Shown in pieces: positions 55,075 to 63,704 of a stretch of 64,000 bases of DNA. The DNA is from Merdicola sp963557785. GTDB lineage: Bacteria > Bacillota > Clostridia > TANB77 > CAG-508. The translations under genes were made by a program, and so were the position numbers. Location: the NCBI GenBank assembly GCA_963557785.1, contig CAUWBF010000005.1, positions 1-64,000 on the forward strand, in the 5' to 3' direction. The notes beneath the pieces are model-generated. The model ran no database searches. It worked only from the letters and a program-made list of their open reading frames with translations, and had not been told where the DNA came from. Within the stretch, counting starts at the first letter, position 1. Each line of letters starts with the position of its first letter.

Positions 55075-57087
55075 TCACCTTTCTTTAGAAAGAGCTTCCT
55101 CCGGCCGCCACCTCCGGCCACCGCCTCCTGAATGGCTACCTCCAGAAAAGCCTCCACTACTGCCTGAGAAGCTTGACCCTGAACTTAATCCACCTGATTG
55201 ACTATATACATAGCTTGAAACATATCTTGTAAATGGTGCTCTCATTGTACTACTAAGTACTGCATAAGTTCCACATGCTGATAAAGAATTTGCAAAGTTT
55301 ACATTTTCCGTCATAGAATTACACAAGTCATATAAATAGTTAGTTGCTTTCTTATTTACATGTAGTGCTACTGCCATTATAAAGTAGTCTTCCCAAATGC
55401 TTATTTGTTCAAATTTAGTTTGTGATAATAAAGAATAATCTTTAATAAAATTCCTTAATCCCTTTATTTTTCCTTTGGTTTCTGCAAGCTCTTTTGGTTC
55501 TCTTTTTATTCTTAATGTGTATTGAATAAATATAAAATTTAATATATATGGTATATACATAATTCCTATATCGCTAGACATTAATAATGCTATATTAGCT
55601 CCTTGGAATGCTGAAAAATGTATTAACATAAATATTAATAAAAATAAGTTTTTTAAATCAATTGTTTTAAATACTACTGAATATATTAAAGTAGTAAATC
55701 CTAAGAAAAATAGTGTTAATACTCCTCCTGCAGATTCTTCTGTTCCAAGCATTATAGAAATTATACCTGTAATAATTATTAAAATAATCATTATTATAAT
55801 TGATATCATGTTTGCAATTTTAGGTTTTTTTTCTGTTTCACCAAATATAGACTCTTTTTCTGTTTCTAACTCTCTTATAAAATTTTTATATCTTTTACTT
55901 GTACTATTTTTCATTTTACTTTTTAAAGTTAATAAATCTACTGATTTCGTTCCATATTTATCTGTTTCCATATATGAATTTAATAAATTTATAAATTCTT
56001 TTTGATATGCTTTTAAGTCTTTTGGTTCTCCATTATATGTTATTTTGTATGTTTCTACTCCAACTTTATTAGTTGTTTTTTCTATTGCATATACTCCTTT
56101 TTTTAGTAGGCTTAAAAAACTTACCCACAATGTATTTTTTTGTTCCTTACCATAATATATATATTGTAATAATTCTGGATCTAAATCATAAGGAATCTCT
56201 CTATAATATTTTTCTGATTTCACTTTATATTCTTTGTCAAATACTATATATACTATAATCCATGCAACTATTATTATGACTATCATTGCAATTGCTATCT
56301 GTTTTACTGTGGTAATTCCAAATATTTTTACTTGTTCTCTTTCTTTTTTGAAACCCTCTTCTTCATCTTTTATAAAAGATTGTAATACATTTTTATTTAC
56401 TATTTTATTAGATTGTGGAATTGAATCCACATTAAATAATATTCTAGCATCCAAAGCTTGATTTGCTTTAAGATTCTTTGCTCTGAGCGTTATATTATTT
56501 AAATTTTTCTCAAATGTACCATTATCTGATCCATGTCCAAATACATATATTGTATTCTGAGCTGCATTCGTTGGTAAGGTAATATTTATTTCTACATTGT
56601 TTATATTTGTATCCCACTCACTTCCTATGAAATTCCAAAATAGCTCTGCTGTATCTTTATATTTTACAGCTACATTTTCTAAAGTGTATTCATAAGTTAC
56701 AGTTTTCTCAACGTTTTTAAATGGTGTGTATACTTTTATATTGTATTCATTTCCATCTATTTTGTACTCATATACTCCACTTCTTCCATTTGAACTAGCA
56801 TTTACTCTTTGGTATTCTATTCCATCTACTTTTACAGACTCTAGTTTTAGTAAATCAGCTGAATTTTTTGTATTTAAATCATTTTTAGTTTTTATATTTC
56901 TTATAACACCATTTCTATATTCATTTGTATCATATGTTATATTTTCTTGTACTTTAAGATTTCCTTCTTGTGTTACTTCACAATTTATTTGATATTTATC
57001 TATTTCAAAAGTTGCTAAAGCTTTAGAATTGCATAATACTAGAAATAATATAATAAATATTACAGATAATTTTATTTTTTTCTTCAT
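55075..57087 (-). CDS. DUF2207 membrane protein, C-terminal frame apparently shifted
   Basis: Signal peptide (KLSVIFIILFLVLC), an outside beta-rich DUF2207 domain (about 25-230), one membrane segment, a cytoplasmic region and a further membrane cluster, then a Gly/Ser-rich tail: the usual DUF2207 plan, function unknown. The ATG at 57087 has AAAGGAG eight bases before it. As read, the tail changes from SGGSHSGGGG to RRWRPEEALSKER. Dropping one base in each of two GGCCGG sites (about 55101-55106 and 55114-55119) would restore a run of Gly ending SSF at 55085, giving 666 residues and leaving the trxB ribosome binding site outside the gene. Confidence 0.82.
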   Translation of the reverse strand: MKKKIKLSVIFIILFLVLCNSKALATFEIDKYQINCEVTQEGNLKVQENITYDTNEYRNGVIRNIKTKNDLNTKNSADLLKLESVKVDGIEYQRVNASSNGRSGVYEYKIDGNEYNIKVYTPFKNVEKTVTYEYTLENVAVKYKDTAELFWNFIGSEWDTNINNVEINITLPTNAAQNTIYVFGHGSDNGTFEKNLNNITLRAKNLKANQALDARILFNVDSIPQSNKIVNKNVLQSFIKDEEEGFKKEREQVKIFGITTVKQIAIAMIVIIIVAWIIVYIVFDKEYKVKSEKYYREIPYDLDPELLQYIYYGKEQKNTLWVSFLSLLKKGVYAIEKTTNKVGVETYKITYNGEPKDLKAYQKEFINLLNSYMETDKYGTKSVDLLTLKSKMKNSTSKRYKNFIRELETEKESIFGETEKKPKIANMISIIIMIILIIITGIISIMLGTEESAGGVLTLFFLGFTTLIYSVVFKTIDLKNLFLLIFMLIHFSAFQGANIALLMSSDIGIMYIPYILNFIFIQYTLRIKREPKELAETKGKIKGLRNFIKDYSLLSQTKFEQISIWEDYFIMAVALHVNKKATNYLYDLCNSMTENVNFANSLSACGTYAVLSSTMRAPFTRYVSSYVYSQSGGLSSGSSFSGSSGGFSGGSHSGGGGRRWRPEEALSKER

Positions 57088-57106
57088 CAGTATCTCTCCT
57101 TTTATT

Positions 57107-57283
57107 TTATCTAGAGCCTTTATTTTTGTCCTCATATTTTTTTCTTAATATTGTTAAGAATTCTTTATCCTCTTTTTTTTCTCTTTTATTATCTTTTGGC
57201 TTTTCTTTTAATCTTTGCCTAAAATCATTATTTGCCATATATGCTCTATCTACTGGATTTACTCTTTTATCGCTTTCTTCCAT
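57107..57283 (-). CDS. Small highly charged protein, 58 residues
   Basis: ATG at 57283 with AAGGAGG seven bases before it, stop TAA at 57107. It begins MEESDKRVNPVDRAYMAN and is then mainly K, R, D and E (KEKPKDNKREKKEDKEF), so it may be unstructured or bind nucleic acid or a partner. It lies between mutS (18 bases) and the DUF2207 gene (20 bases), all on the minus strand, and is probably translated as part of that transcript. No family recognised. Confidence 0.6.
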   Translation of the reverse strand: MEESDKRVNPVDRAYMANNDFRQRLKEKPKDNKREKKEDKEFLTILRKKYEDKNKGSR

Positions 57284-57301
57284 AGCTTTCCCTCCTTAAT
57301 A

Positions 57302-59917
57302 TTATTTCATTTTTTCTTTTATTCTGACCAAAGTATTTAATGCATCAATCGGAGTTAGTTCATTTAAATTTACTTTATCAAGTTCATGTGCAATCTCTGC
57401 CAATTTATAGTTGTATAAATCTAGTTGTCCATTTTGAACTTGTTTATTTTCTTTTTCTTGTTTCTTAGCACCTAATATACTTTTTCTTTCTAAACTTCTA
57501 AGTATTTCATTTGCTTTTGTTAAAACCTGTTTTGGTACTCCTGCAAGTTTTGCTACATGAATTCCGTAACTTTCATCTGTACCTTCTGGTATTATTTTTC
57601 TTAAGAATATTATATCCTCTCCTTTTTCTTTTACTGCTATAGAATAATTTTTAACTCCATCTATTTTATTTTCTAACTCAGTAAGTTCATGATAATGTGT
57701 TGCAAATAGTGTTTTTGCTCCGCATTTTTCTTTGTCTGCAATATATTCTGCTACTGCCCAAGCTATTGATAATCCATCATATGTGGATGTTCCTCTTCCT
57801 ATTTCATCTAATATTACTAGACTGTTTTGAGTAGCTTCTTTTAAAATACTTGCAACTTCCATCATTTCTACCATAAAAGTACTTTGTCCCATACTTAAAT
57901 CATCTGATGCTCCAACCCTAGTAAATATTTTATCTACTACTCCTATTGTTGCTTGTGTAGCTGGTACAAAACTTCCACATTGTGCCATTAATGTAATTAG
58001 TGCTACTTGTCTCATGTATGTTGATTTACCTGCCATATTAGGTCCAGTTATTATTCCTAATCTATTTTCATCTTTATCTAGATATGTATCGTTTTGTATA
58101 AAACTTCCTGAGGGTAACATTTTTTCTATAACAGGATGTCTTCCATCTTTAATATCTATAATACCTTCATTATTTACATTTGGCATACAATAATTCATAT
58201 CTTCTGCAACTGTTGCAAATGAAGTTAATACGTCTAGTGTTGATATTATATTTGCTGATTTTTGTAACCTTTTAACATTTTGAGCAATTTTTTCTCTAAT
58301 TTGTGTAAAAGCATTATATTCTAAATTTACAACTCTTTCTTCCGCACCTAGTATTTGATTCTCTAGATTTTTTAATTCTTCTGTTATATATCTTTCACAA
58401 TTTGTAAGAGTTTGTTTTCTTACAAATCTATCTGGAACTTGATCCAAATATGATTTTGTAACTTCAATATAGTATCCAAATACTTTATTGAATCCTACTT
58501 TTAATGATTTTATTCCAGTTTTTTCTCTTTCTTCTGCTTCTACTTGTAAAATCCAGTTTTTACCTTCTGTTGTAGCTTTTTTTAATTTATCTATTTCTTC
58601 ATCATAACCTAGTTTTATTATTCCTCCCTCTTTTATTGTCATAGGAGGATCTTCTACTATTGCTTCATCTATTAATTTATATATGTCTTTTAACTCATCT
58701 AAGTTATTATATAGCTCTATTAGTAATTCTGATTTAGCCTCTTTTAAAATATTTTTTACTTCTGGTAGTTTTAATAAAGAATTTTTTAATGATATCATAT
58801 CTCTACCATTGGCATTTCCATATGCAATTTTTCCTGCTAGTCTTTCTATATCATAGACTTTTTTTAAACTTGCTATTACTTCTCCTCTTAATATTAAACT
58901 GTCTTTTAGTTCTTTTACTGCGTTCAATCTTTTATTAATTTCTGTTACATCAATTAGTGGATCATTTAACCATCTTCTTAAATGTCTTCCTCCCATAGAA
59001 GTTGATGTCTTATCTAATACCCATAGAAGTGTTCCTTTTTTACTTTTATCTCTCATCTTCTCTGTTATTTCTAGGTTTCTTCTAGCATTTATATCTAAAG
59101 ACATATATTTTGCTGTACTGTAGATAGTTATTTTATTTATATGATTTAAATTAGTCATTTGAGTTTCTTTTAAATACTCTGTTAATGCATTTATACTAGC
59201 TACTGCGAATTTTTTATCTTCTACATTATTTATTTGTTTATTGCTAGAATCTATTATAGTAAAATTATTTGTTATTTCTTTGCAATTATTTACATCAAAA
59301 AATTTATCATTATATTTTGTTACATATAAACTAAATCTTTCTTTAATTTTGTTCATTTCTTCAACAGAATCAAACATCATTGAATTTACTACCAATTCTG
59401 CTGGAGTAAATCTTGCTATTTCATCTAATAATAAAGGAAAATTATTATCTTCTTTTATTTCTGTGCTATAAAAATCGCCTGTTGAAACATCACATACACT
59501 TATTCCAAAGTATATACCATTTTTATATATACTCATAATATAATTATTTTTTCTTTCTTCTAGCATATTTGATTCTATAACTGTTCCCGGTGTTACAACT
59601 CTTATAACTCCTCTTTTTACTATTCCTTTTGCTTCTTTTGGATCTTCTAATTGTTCACATATAGCAACTTTATATCCTTTAGCAATTAATTTTGAAACGT
59701 ACATTTCTGCTGCATGAAACGGTACACCACACATCGGTGCACGTTCTTCTTGTCCACAGTCTTTACCTGTTAAAGTTATTTCTAACTCTCTTGAAGCTGT
59801 TAGTGCATCATCAAAAAACATTTCATAAAAATCACCTAATCTATAGAATAATATACAGTCTTTATATTGTTCTTTGGTTTCTAGATATCTCTGCATCATG
59901 GGTGAAAATTCTGACAT
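57302..59917 (-). CDS. mutS: DNA mismatch repair protein MutS
   Basis: This 871-residue MutS has the mismatch-contact motif RLGDFYEMFFDDA at about 26-38 (Phe and Glu of F-x-E conserved), connector, lever and clamp domains, then the ATPase with Walker A GPNMAGKST (about 615), Walker B VILDEIGRGTSTYDG and a helix-turn-helix end. It begins mismatch repair. The partner mutL is not in the window; it would be expected further downstream in many Firmicutes, yet here other genes follow. AAAGGAG precedes the ATG. Confidence 0.97.
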   Translation of the reverse strand: MSEFSPMMQRYLETKEQYKDCILFYRLGDFYEMFFDDALTASRELEITLTGKDCGQEERAPMCGVPFHAAEMYVSKLIAKGYKVAICEQLEDPKEAKGIVKRGVIRVVTPGTVIESNMLEERKNNYIMSIYKNGIYFGISVCDVSTGDFYSTEIKEDNNFPLLLDEIARFTPAELVVNSMMFDSVEEMNKIKERFSLYVTKYNDKFFDVNNCKEITNNFTIIDSSNKQINNVEDKKFAVASINALTEYLKETQMTNLNHINKITIYSTAKYMSLDINARRNLEITEKMRDKSKKGTLLWVLDKTSTSMGGRHLRRWLNDPLIDVTEINKRLNAVKELKDSLILRGEVIASLKKVYDIERLAGKIAYGNANGRDMISLKNSLLKLPEVKNILKEAKSELLIELYNNLDELKDIYKLIDEAIVEDPPMTIKEGGIIKLGYDEEIDKLKKATTEGKNWILQVEAEEREKTGIKSLKVGFNKVFGYYIEVTKSYLDQVPDRFVRKQTLTNCERYITEELKNLENQILGAEERVVNLEYNAFTQIREKIAQNVKRLQKSANIISTLDVLTSFATVAEDMNYCMPNVNNEGIIDIKDGRHPVIEKMLPSGSFIQNDTYLDKDENRLGIITGPNMAGKSTYMRQVALITLMAQCGSFVPATQATIGVVDKIFTRVGASDDLSMGQSTFMVEMMEVASILKEATQNSLVILDEIGRGTSTYDGLSIAWAVAEYIADKEKCGAKTLFATHYHELTELENKIDGVKNYSIAVKEKGEDIIFLRKIIPEGTDESYGIHVAKLAGVPKQVLTKANEILRSLERKSILGAKKQEKENKQVQNGQLDLYNYKLAEIAHELDKVNLNELTPIDALNTLVRIKEKMK

Positions 59918-59919
59918 TT

Positions 59920-60855
59920 CTATTGCTCCTTTACATTATTTATATTTATAGCTAATTTTCCTTTTATTTCTCTTCTAAATTTTTCTGGATTTTGTTCATC
60001 ATATTCTGGTAATTCATACATAGCTTCTTCATCACACTTTTCAGTTTTACTTCTTGATATTTCATCTAAATCTCTTTTGCTAATTATAGTAGAGTTATTA
60101 TTATCTTTTAGATAACACAATCTTTTAAATAATTTTTCTAAATTAATGTTTAATATATATGGATTTATCTCAAGTGTATATTTAAATAAATCTATGTAGC
60201 TTATTCCTTCTCTTACTAGAAAATTTTCACTTATAATTGAAAACATTTTTATTTTTTTTACTGAATTTCTAAATATATGTGGAGTACTTTTTATTATTTC
60301 ATTTGTATCTTCTTTAGTAATACCTTCTTGCAAATCTATTATCTCACATACAGGTTTTATTTTTTTATTTATGTCACTAGTCATTAATTTATTATCTTTA
60401 ATAATCATTTTTATCAAGTCTTCTTTAGTAATATATCCTCTACTTCCTTCTGCTAATCCTTGATTTCTTTCTTTGCAAAATTCTAATAAATCTAACAATT
60501 TTAATACAAATGTGTCTTTTGACATTTTTACATGTGGATTTTTAGACATATTACTGTATATAATTTCAATATCTGTTTTATTTATACCTTTATTTACTAA
60601 TTCTTCAACTGCTTGTTTATATCGTTCTTCTCCTATAATCTTCTTTTGATTTCTTATACTAACTCTGTTTTTTCTGCAGTTTAATTTTAATTTGTTTTCA
60701 AATTCTTCTTTTTCCTTTGAATTTAATACTTCTAGTATATACTTTTTTAAAGTTTTTCTATCAATTTTAATTTCTTTAGCTACAGAACTTATTGAATCTC
60801 CATTCATTATCCTATTTCTTGCTTCAAGTAATTCTTCATTACTTAACTTTTTCAT
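59920..60855 (-). CDS. HTH protein with possible mTERF-like helical repeats
   Basis: This 311-residue protein starts with a helix-turn-helix-like segment (residues 10-45, ARNRIMNGDSISSVAKEIKI followed by DRKTLKKYI). From about 150 to 275 the sequence shows units of the form acidic-hydrophobic-P-hydrophobic (KEDTNEIIKSTPHIFRNSV, then YTLEINPYILNINLEKL), resembling mTERF motifs that bind nucleic acid; this is a weak similarity. The first 17 bases overlap the end of miaB with AAGGGAG inside miaB, and mutS follows two bases after the stop. It is probably co-transcribed with both. Function unknown. Confidence 0.65.
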   Translation of the reverse strand: MKKLSNEELLEARNRIMNGDSISSVAKEIKIDRKTLKKYILEVLNSKEKEEFENKLKLNCRKNRVSIRNQKKIIGEERYKQAVEELVNKGINKTDIEIIYSNMSKNPHVKMSKDTFVLKLLDLLEFCKERNQGLAEGSRGYITKEDLIKMIIKDNKLMTSDINKKIKPVCEIIDLQEGITKEDTNEIIKSTPHIFRNSVKKIKMFSIISENFLVREGISYIDLFKYTLEINPYILNINLEKLFKRLCYLKDNNNSTIISKRDLDEISRSKTEKCDEEAMYELPEYDEQNPEKFRREIKGKLAININNVKEQ

Positions 60856-62266
60856 TTAAATCTCCCTTCAAATACCACATATGTTCTGATACAATTTTTA
60901 TATCAATCATTTTGTTTATTAATTCTTCTTTTCCTTCGAATATTACAACTTTATTGCTATCTGTTCTTCCACTTAACATATTCGTATTGTTTTTGCTATA
61001 TCCTTCGACTAATACCTTTTGCATAGTTCCTACATATTTTTCATTATTTGATTGTATTTGACTTTCAACTAATGCCTTTAATCTATCAAATCTTTTATGT
61101 TTAATATCTTCTGGTATTTGATTTTCCATTCTATCTCCTGGAGTTCCTACTCTTCTAGAATAAATAAACATATATACTTGTTCAAAGTTTACTTTTCTTA
61201 CAACATCTAATGTGTCCTCAAAGTCTTCCTCTGTTTCTCCTGGGAAACCAACTATTATATCGGTAGATAATGTAAGGTTTGGTATCTCCTTTTTCATTTT
61301 CTTAACAAGTTCTAAATATGCTTCTTTAGTATATTTTCTGTTCATTATTTTTAATATATTACTACTTCCTGATTGTAACGGTAAATGTATTAATTTGCAT
61401 ACTTTGTCGCAATCTCGTATTGCTTCTATTACGTCGTCTGTAAAATCCTTTGGATGAGGAGATACAAATCTAATTCTTTCTATTCCTTCAATTTTATTTA
61501 TTTCTCTTAGTAATTTTGCAAACGAATCAATACCTTTATATTCTTCTATTTTTGCTTTTCTTATTCCTGTGTTTTCACTTCTTAAATATGAATTAACATT
61601 TTGTCCTAATAATGTTATTTCTTTGTATCCTTCTTTCGCTAATTGTTCTACTTCTTCAATAATGTCTTTTGGATTTCTACTTCTTTCTCTTCCTCTTACA
61701 TATGGTACTATACAATAACTACAGAAATTATTACATCCATTCATAATTGTAACAGAAGCCTTTATCTTGCTTTCTCTTTTAATTGGTAAGCCTTCATATA
61801 CTTCTCCATCAATATCTATTACATCTTTTATTTTTTCTCTTTTAGTTAGTATTTCATATAAGTCTTCTGGAAATTTTTGAAGTGTATGTGTTCCAAATAT
61901 TATATCTACAAATGGATAGCTTTGTTTTATTTTATCTGTAATATGCTTTTCTTGCATCATACATCCACCAATTGCTACAACTATATCTTTTTCTTCTTTT
62001 AGTTTTTTTAATTCTCCTAATTTCCCAAAAAGCTTGTCCTCTGCATTTTCTCTTACGCAACATGTATTAAATAATGCTAAATCTGCTTTTTCATAATTTT
62101 CTGTTTTTGTATATCCCATATTTTCTAACATTCCACAAAGTTTTTCAGAATCGTTTTCATTTAACTGGCATCCCATAGTTAGTATATTGTACTTTAGATT
62201 ATTTCCTTTATTTATTTCTTTTACTTTATCTATATATTCTATTTGTTTTTCGATTTCTTGTTTCAC
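60839..62266 (-). CDS. miaB: tRNA methylthiotransferase MiaB
   Basis: This 475-residue enzyme has an N-terminal [4Fe-4S] domain with three cysteines (MGCQLNENDSE, FNTCCVRENAEDK and GGCMMQ). It also has a radical-SAM cluster CNNFCSYCIVPYVRGRERSR near 180-200 and a C-terminal TRAM domain. It adds a methylthio group to i6A37 in tRNAs. It starts with GTG at 62266 behind GGAGGG. A promoter is at 62293-62321. The end overlaps the downstream HTH gene by 17 bases. Confidence 0.95.
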   Translation of the reverse strand: MKQEIEKQIEYIDKVKEINKGNNLKYNILTMGCQLNENDSEKLCGMLENMGYTKTENYEKADLALFNTCCVRENAEDKLFGKLGELKKLKEEKDIVVAIGGCMMQEKHITDKIKQSYPFVDIIFGTHTLQKFPEDLYEILTKREKIKDVIDIDGEVYEGLPIKRESKIKASVTIMNGCNNFCSYCIVPYVRGRERSRNPKDIIEEVEQLAKEGYKEITLLGQNVNSYLRSENTGIRKAKIEEYKGIDSFAKLLREINKIEGIERIRFVSPHPKDFTDDVIEAIRDCDKVCKLIHLPLQSGSSNILKIMNRKYTKEAYLELVKKMKKEIPNLTLSTDIIVGFPGETEEDFEDTLDVVRKVNFEQVYMFIYSRRVGTPGDRMENQIPEDIKHKRFDRLKALVESQIQSNNEKYVGTMQKVLVEGYSKNNTNMLSGRTDSNKVVIFEGKEELINKMIDIKIVSEHMWYLKGDLNEKVK

Positions 62267-62292
62267 TTATTAAACCCTCCAATTTTGATATA

Positions 62293-62321
62293 ATTTTATT
62301 ATATTTATCCGCCTTTTTCAA
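62293..62321 (-). promoter_or_regulatory. Sigma-A-like promoter of the miaB operon
   Basis: TTGAAA (62321-62316), 17 bases, TAAAAT (62298-62293), 27 bases before the GTG start of miaB. Confidence 0.6.
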
Positions 62322-62346
62322 GTGTTTTTAGGGATTATAGGCAAAA

Positions 62347-62372
62347 AAATAAAGCAACTTTAAGTTGCTTTT
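62347..62372 (-). terminator. Terminator after rpmE
   Basis: AAGCAACTT / AAGTTGCTT stem (62352-62370) with T residues on the minus strand (TTATTTTTTT), directly after the stop at 62377. Confidence 0.85.
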
Positions 62373-62376
62373 ATTT

Positions 62377-62577
62377 TTATTGAATTCCATATTTCTTTTT
62401 GAATTTATCTGCTCTACCACCTGTTGTATCTTTTCTTAAATTACCTGTCCAGAATGGATGACATTTAGAACATACATCAACTTTCATTTCTGATTTTGTT
62501 GAATTTGTTTCTATTACGTTTCCACATGCACATGTTATTGTTGATTCTGTATAGTTTGGATGTATTCCTTCTCTCAT
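62377..62577 (-). CDS. rpmE: Ribosomal protein L31, zinc-binding form
   Basis: This 66-residue L31 has both cysteine pairs (CACG and CSKCHPFWTG), so it is the zinc-containing RpmE type. It sits in the large subunit at the subunit bridge. GAGGTGA precedes the ATG and a promoter is at 62622-62650. The C-terminus GRADKFKKKYG is typical. Confidence 0.96.
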   Translation of the reverse strand: MREGIHPNYTESTITCACGNVIETNSTKSEMKVDVCSKCHPFWTGNLRKDTTGGRADKFKKKYGIQ

Positions 62578-62621
62578 TTAAGTTCACCTCTTCCTTATTT
62601 TCATAAAAAACGCTATTTATA

Positions 62622-62650
62622 ATAATATCATACTTTATTTGTTTTTTCAA
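62622..62650 (-). promoter_or_regulatory. Sigma-A-like promoter of rpmE
   Basis: TTGAAA (62650-62645), 17 bases, TATTAT (62627-62622), 44 bases before the ATG. Confidence 0.6.
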
Positions 62651-62665
62651 TACTATAATTTAAAT

Positions 62666-62836
62666 TTATTTGTTTTGTTCTGCTTCTTCATCATATTTTT
62701 GTTCTTGAACATATAAAGCTGATGCTTCTAACTCGTCTCTTACGGATGCTTTTGATACAATTTTTATAACTATATTAAATAGACAAGCTATTACTACTAC
62801 TATAAGTCCTACTTTCTGCCAATATTTAGCTATCAT
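62666..62836 (-). CDS. Small single-pass membrane protein, 56 residues
   Basis: ATG at 62836 with AGAAGGGTG in front, stop TAA at 62666. It has one hydrophobic segment (VGLIVVVIACLFNIVIKIV, residues 8-26) and an acidic C-terminus (DELEASALYVQEQKYDEE). The promoter at 62871-62900 is strong. It is followed by rpmE. No family recognised; candidates are a small regulator or a membrane-complex subunit. Confidence 0.6.
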   Translation of the reverse strand: MIAKYWQKVGLIVVVIACLFNIVIKIVSKASVRDELEASALYVQEQKYDEEAEQNK

Positions 62837-62870
62837 ATACACCCTTCTTTCTTTTTTAACTCATAGCAAT

Positions 62871-62900
62871 ATTATACTCTACTTATCTCATTTTTGTCAA
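62871..62900 (-). promoter_or_regulatory. Sigma-A-like promoter of the small membrane protein gene
   Basis: TTGACA (62900-62895), 18 bases, TATAAT (62876-62871), 34 bases before the ATG. It points away from the vanW gene. Confidence 0.6.
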
Positions 62901-62959
62901 TATTTATTGTTTTTTTGGGAATACTACACCTTATATCAATTAAAGGAGTATTTTTTATT

Positions 62960-63649
62960 ATGAAAAAATTTTTATGTATAATTTTAATAATTATTATAGC
63001 CATTTTTTTATTTTTTTATTTTTCACATTCAAATAACAAATCTGATAATAATAATATAACAAATACTAATAATACTACCAATAATTCTAATAATAGTAAT
63101 AATTCTAATACTAACTCTACTGAGCAAAATAATTTAGATATAAGTAGAATTTCTCAGAATCAAACTGTAAATGAAATTAATCCTTCTACAACAGAAGAAG
63201 AAATTTCTAAATTTTCCACAAAAATTTATACGAAAGATTCCAGTAGACAAAATAACTTATCAATTACTTGTTCCGCTTTAAATGGACATGTGGTTAAGTC
63301 TCATGAAACATTTTCTTTTACTCAAACTATAGGTCCTTCTACATCTTCTAAAGGCTATCAAGAAGCTGATATTTTTGATTCAAACGGAAATAAGAAGAAA
63401 GGATTTGGTGGTGGTAATTGTCAAGTTAGTAGTACTTTATATAATGCTGTTTTAAATACTTCTGGTTTAACTGTTGTAGAAAGACACGAACATAGCAACA
63501 AAGTACCTTACGTTCCTACTGGAAAAGATGCTGCTGTAGCATATGGGAGTGTAGATTTCAAATTTAGAAATGATAATGATTTTGATATAAAAATTAATTC
63601 TTCTACAGATGGAAATAATGTATATATAACATTACTAAAAATTCAATAA
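62960..63649 (+). CDS. VanW-family membrane-anchored protein
   Basis: This 229-residue protein has an N-terminal hydrophobic anchor (about 2-24), then an N/T/S-rich low-complexity linker of about 35 residues. A C-terminal VanW domain follows with SFTQTIGPSTSSKGYQEA, GGGNCQVSSTLYNAVL and VPYVPTGKDAAVAYGSVDF. VanW proteins are linked to cell-wall or glycopeptide-resistance loci; their role is unproven. The ATG at 62960 has AAAGGAG in front, 11 bases away; the open frame upstream (from 62894) has no site. It is followed by a D-Ala-D-Ala carboxypeptidase gene, which supports a wall role. Confidence 0.87.
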   Translation: MKKFLCIILIIIIAIFLFFYFSHSNNKSDNNNITNTNNTTNNSNNSNNSNTNSTEQNNLDISRISQNQTVNEINPSTTEEEISKFSTKIYTKDSSRQNNLSITCSALNGHVVKSHETFSFTQTIGPSTSSKGYQEADIFDSNGNKKKGFGGGNCQVSSTLYNAVLNTSGLTVVERHEHSNKVPYVPTGKDAAVAYGSVDFKFRNDNDFDIKINSSTDGNNVYITLLKIQ

Positions 63650-63704
63650 TTATTCTAAATTTTATATACCTGAATATATTTTTATTATATTGGAGGTATA
63701 TCTT

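Noticed and set aside
53897..55078. GTG start of trxB at 55078 overlapping the upstream stop
   Set aside because: The ATG at 55069 has AAAGGTGA at suitable spacing and gives the family-typical MYNTIIIGAG start.
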